From: Prevotellaceae bacterium
GTDB taxonomy: Bacteria > Bacteroidota > Bacteroidia > Bacteroidales > UBA932
Length of the DNA stretch: 21,553 nucleotides
Assembly: GCA_031278495.1 (NCBI GenBank)
Contig: JAITKG010000185.1
Coordinates: 1-21,553 of the forward strand
Direction: 5' to 3'
The position numbers and the translations under genes are program-made. The notes under the pieces were generated by a model. It was not told the DNA's origin, did no database searches, and was given only the letters and a program-made list of their open reading frames with translations. Every line of letters begins with the position of its first letter. The stretch's first letter is position 1. Positions 18,837 through 21,553 of this stretch are shown one piece after another.

Positions 18837-21553
18837 ATGAATCTTTACTTGATAGACGGGCATGCGTTAATTTACCGCGCATATTATGCATTCCTCAAAC
18901 GTCCCATCACGACGTCCAGCGGCGTGGAAACGTCGGCTATTTATGGTTTCATACGGTCGGTGATTGATTTGATGGAGCAGGAAAAACCATCGCACCTCAT
19001 TGTGGTGTTCGACCCGGGCGGTAAAACTTTCCGGCACGAGAAATATCCCCTGTACAAAGCCAACAGGCAGGAAACACCCGACGTAATTAAAATGTCATTG
19101 CCGGTGGTAAAGGAAATACTTGCGGCATTCCGCATCCCGGTAATTACCAAAGAAGGCTACGAAGCCGACGATGTGATTGGCACCATTGCCAAACAGGCAG
19201 AGCAGAAAGGCTACGATGTATTCATGGTTACGCCCGACAAGGATTACGGGCAATTGGTATCCGACCATATTTTTATCTGCAAACCGCAAACGGCAGGGAA
19301 ACTGGAACGCATCGGCGTTAATGAAATCAAGGCAAAATACCTTATCGAACGCCCCGAGCAGGTGATAGACGTGCTTACATTGTGGGGCGACGCTTCCGAT
19401 AATGTTCCCGGCGTGGACGGCGTTGGCGAAGCGCGCGCCAAAAAACTTATTTCCGCTTTTGGCAGCGTCGAAAATTTATTGCAGCACACGGCGGCGCTGC
19501 CCGAACAGCAACGTACCGCAGTGGAAGCCGCCCGCGCGCACTTGCCGTTGTCGAAAGAACTTATCACTATTGATACGCACGTGCCTGTGGAATGGTGCGG
19601 GGAAGCTGCCGCCGTATGCCGTCCGGATACGGAACGGCTGAAGGAATTATTTGCCAAATATGAATTTGCTTCATTGATGCCCCTCTTGCCGGTATTGGGC
19701 GGGGAACAGCCGAAACTGCCTGCTCCGTCGTCGCCCGCGCCGCACGGGCAATTGAGCTTATTCGGCGATGCATCTGCGGAAGCGCCGCCCGCCGCCTCGC
19801 CGTACTATGCGACGATTGCCGGCACGCCGCACCGCTACCGCATTGCGCAAAGCGAAGAAGAAATAAACGCGCTGGCGCAGGCTTTGCAGGCAAGCGAATT
19901 GTTTTGCTTCGACACCGAAACTACCGGCGTCGAACCGATGAAAAGCGAATTGGTGGGATTGTCGTTCTCCATTGCGGCGCACGAAGGCTGGTATGTGCCT
20001 GTTCCCGCCAGCCGGGAAGCAACGAAGAAAATGCTGCAACCCCTGAAACCCCTGTTCGAGCAGGCAGACAAACCGAAAATCGGGCAAAACATAAAGTTCG
20101 ACATCGTGATGTTGAAACAGTATGGTATCGAAGTGCAGGGCTTCCTGTATGACACCATGCTCATGCATTACCTCCTCGACCCCGAAGGCAGCCACAACAT
20201 GACGGCATTAAGCCATGCCTACCTGCATTACCAGCCGGTGGAAATCGCAGAACTCATCGGCAAGAAAGGCGCCCGGCAAGGCTCGATGTCGCAGGTGCCG
20301 CTGGAAAAAATTGCAGAATATGCCGCCGAAGACGCCGACATAACATGGCAGTTAAAGCCGGCGCTGGAAACCGAATTAGTAAAAAATAATTTGTTCGACC
20401 TTTACAGTACCGTTGAAATGCCGCTGGTATACGTACTCGCGGACATGGAATTTGAAGGCGTAAAAATCGACGTGCCGGCGCTGCACGAATACGGCAAGGA
20501 ACTGCAAACACAGTTACGGGAACTCGATAAAGAGATAAAAGAACTGGCGGGCGTGCCGGAACTGAATATTTCCTCGCCGCGACAGTTGGGCGCTGTGCTG
20601 TTCGACAAACTGCGCCTGCCCTCCCAGAAGAAAACGCGCACCAAACAATATGCCACCGACGAAAAAACATTGCAGTCGCTGGCGGGCGCACATCCGGTTA
20701 TCCCAAAGATTTTGTCGTTCCGTTCGCTGCATAAATTACTTTCGGGCTATATCGAAACGTTGCCGGCGCTGGTGAACAAGCGTACCGGGAAAATCCATAC
20801 CACCTACAACCAGTTTGTAACCTCCACCGGTCGCCTGAGCTCGAACCGTCCCAACCTCCAAAATATCCCGATACGCGACGAAAACGGCCGCGAAATCCGC
20901 AAGGCATTTATCGCAGGCGACGCGCAGCACGTCCTCCTCTCGGTGGATTATTCGCAGATAGAACTCCGCCTGATGGCGCACCTGAGCGAAGACCGGCACA
21001 TGCTCGAAGCGTTCGGGCGCAACGAAGACATACATGCCGCCACTGCCGCGAAAATATTCCATACACCCCTGCCGCAGGTAACGCGCGAACAGCGCCGGCA
21101 AGCGAAAACCGCCAACTTCGGGATTATTTACGGCATCTCCCATTTCGGGCTGGCGCAACAGTTGCAGGTTTCGCGGGAAGAAGCAAAAAAATTGATTGAC
21201 GGCTATTTTTCCACTTATCCGGGCGTGAAAAGTTACATGGATAAAGCTATCCTTTCCGCCGAACAGCAGGGGTTTGTAACCACTATTTTCGGGCGTATCC
21301 GCAAATTGCGCGATATCCACTCCCGCAATATGACGGTGCGCGGCTATGCACAACGCAATGCCATCAACGCCCCCATTCAAGGATCTGCCGCAGATATTAT
21401 CAAAATTGCGATGATCAGGGTATATGAACAGTTGCAGCAACGCCGCCTGCAATCGCGCCTCATCCTGCAAGTACACGATGAACTGGTGCTCGACGTCTAT
21501 CTGCCGGAACTGGAAGAAGTGAAGAAAATCGTGCAACACGAAATGGAAAATGC
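18837..21553 (+). CDS. polA: DNA polymerase I (3' end outside window)
   Basis: The frame is open from ATG 18837 to the window end, 905 codons, missing only a short C-terminal part. It has three domains. First is a 5'-3' exonuclease (LYLIDGHALIYRAYYAF, YEADDVIGTIA, TPDKDYGQLV, GDASDNVPGVDGVGEARAKKL). Second is a 3'-5' proofreading domain with its acidic residues intact (D-T-E near 358, NIKFD, and YAAEDADITW). Third is the polymerase, with motif A VDYSQIELRLMAHL (about 703), O-helix RQAKTANFGIIYG (about 755, Phe as in E. coli Pol I) and motif C VHDELV (about 880). It fills gaps in replication and repair in the cytosol. A 10-bp palindrome GCGCCGGCGC (18792-18801) and the CATAATTTATAATTC spacer repeat lie between it and queD. 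Confidence 0.97.
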   Translation, partial: MNLYLIDGHALIYRAYYAFLKRPITTSSGVETSAIYGFIRSVIDLMEQEKPSHLIVVFDPGGKTFRHEKYPLYKANRQETPDVIKMSLPVVKEILAAFRIPVITKEGYEADDVIGTIAKQAEQKGYDVFMVTPDKDYGQLVSDHIFICKPQTAGKLERIGVNEIKAKYLIERPEQVIDVLTLWGDASDNVPGVDGVGEARAKKLISAFGSVENLLQHTAALPEQQRTAVEAARAHLPLSKELITIDTHVPVEWCGEAAAVCRPDTERLKELFAKYEFASLMPLLPVLGGEQPKLPAPSSPAPHGQLSLFGDASAEAPPAASPYYATIAGTPHRYRIAQSEEEINALAQALQASELFCFDTETTGVEPMKSELVGLSFSIAAHEGWYVPVPASREATKKMLQPLKPLFEQADKPKIGQNIKFDIVMLKQYGIEVQGFLYDTMLMHYLLDPEGSHNMTALSHAYLHYQPVEIAELIGKKGARQGSMSQVPLEKIAEYAAEDADITWQLKPALETELVKNNLFDLYSTVEMPLVYVLADMEFEGVKIDVPALHEYGKELQTQLRELDKEIKELAGVPELNISSPRQLGAVLFDKLRLPSQKKTRTKQYATDEKTLQSLAGAHPVIPKILSFRSLHKLLSGYIETLPALVNKRTGKIHTTYNQFVTSTGRLSSNRPNLQNIPIRDENGREIRKAFIAGDAQHVLLSVDYSQIELRLMAHLSEDRHMLEAFGRNEDIHAATAAKIFHTPLPQVTREQRRQAKTANFGIIYGISHFGLAQQLQVSREEAKKLIDGYFSTYPGVKSYMDKAILSAEQQGFVTTIFGRIRKLRDIHSRNMTVRGYAQRNAINAPIQGSAADIIKIAMIRVYEQLQQRRLQSRLILQVHDELVLDVYLPELEEVKKIVQHEMEN

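Noticed and set aside
19244..21539. Long minus-strand ORFs (up to 267 codons) across the polA region.
   Set aside because: polA reads openly through the entire stretch with all its motifs; the minus-strand ORFs are by-products of its codon use.

Overview
The window looks like chromosome from a member of the Bacteroidota, most likely Bacteroidales. The evidence is a SusD-type outer-membrane lipoprotein, a FISUMP-type secreted protein, a four-subunit VorB-type 2-oxoacid:ferredoxin oxidoreductase (anaerobic metabolism), and repeated use of the Bacteroidota promoter pattern (-33 TTTG, about 19-20 nt, -7 TAnnTTTG). Neither a species nor a replicon type can be read from the sequence alone. No rRNA, tRNA, CRISPR array, transposase, integrase or phage gene was seen.

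Layout. (1) 1-1593: the 3' end of a susD-like gene, then a compact GNAT toxin/small antitoxin module lying between two 92-bp near-identical copies of the susD 3' end plus terminator. (2) 1683-4444: a promoter and a four-gene operon for a branched-chain/2-oxoacid:ferredoxin oxidoreductase. (3) 4582-5235: a CBM9-like protein. (4) 5359-10333, minus strand: gmk-alkD-like-HAD gene group, gapA with its own promoter, a small HTH-like protein and an NfeD-family membrane serine protease. (5) 10530-11777, minus: a secreted FISUMP protein, followed by a 414-bp gene-free region crowded with inverted repeats. (6) 12192-14114, plus: an aldo/keto reductase and an ABC ATPase that has no permease beside it, ending in a shared terminator with a convergent lipid kinase (14161-15033). 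(7) 15111-17691, plus: a DUF4136-like lipoprotein, an outer-membrane barrel and peptidase T. (8) 17692-18329: a long gene-poor interval that appears to hold a minus-strand transcription unit with a TATCTTTG box, a strongly self-complementary 120-nt RNA-like element and a 28-codon membrane-peptide ORF. (9) 18330 to the end: a QueD-family protein and DNA polymerase I, cut off by the window end.

The parts most worth a second look are the repeat-bracketed toxin/antitoxin cassette, the structured-RNA plus micro-peptide unit at 17732-18131, the attenuator-like overlapping hairpins 9 nt upstream of gmk, and two genes whose promoter position implies leaderless or nearly leaderless mRNAs. All identifications come from reading motifs and gene order. 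No database search or folding program was run.
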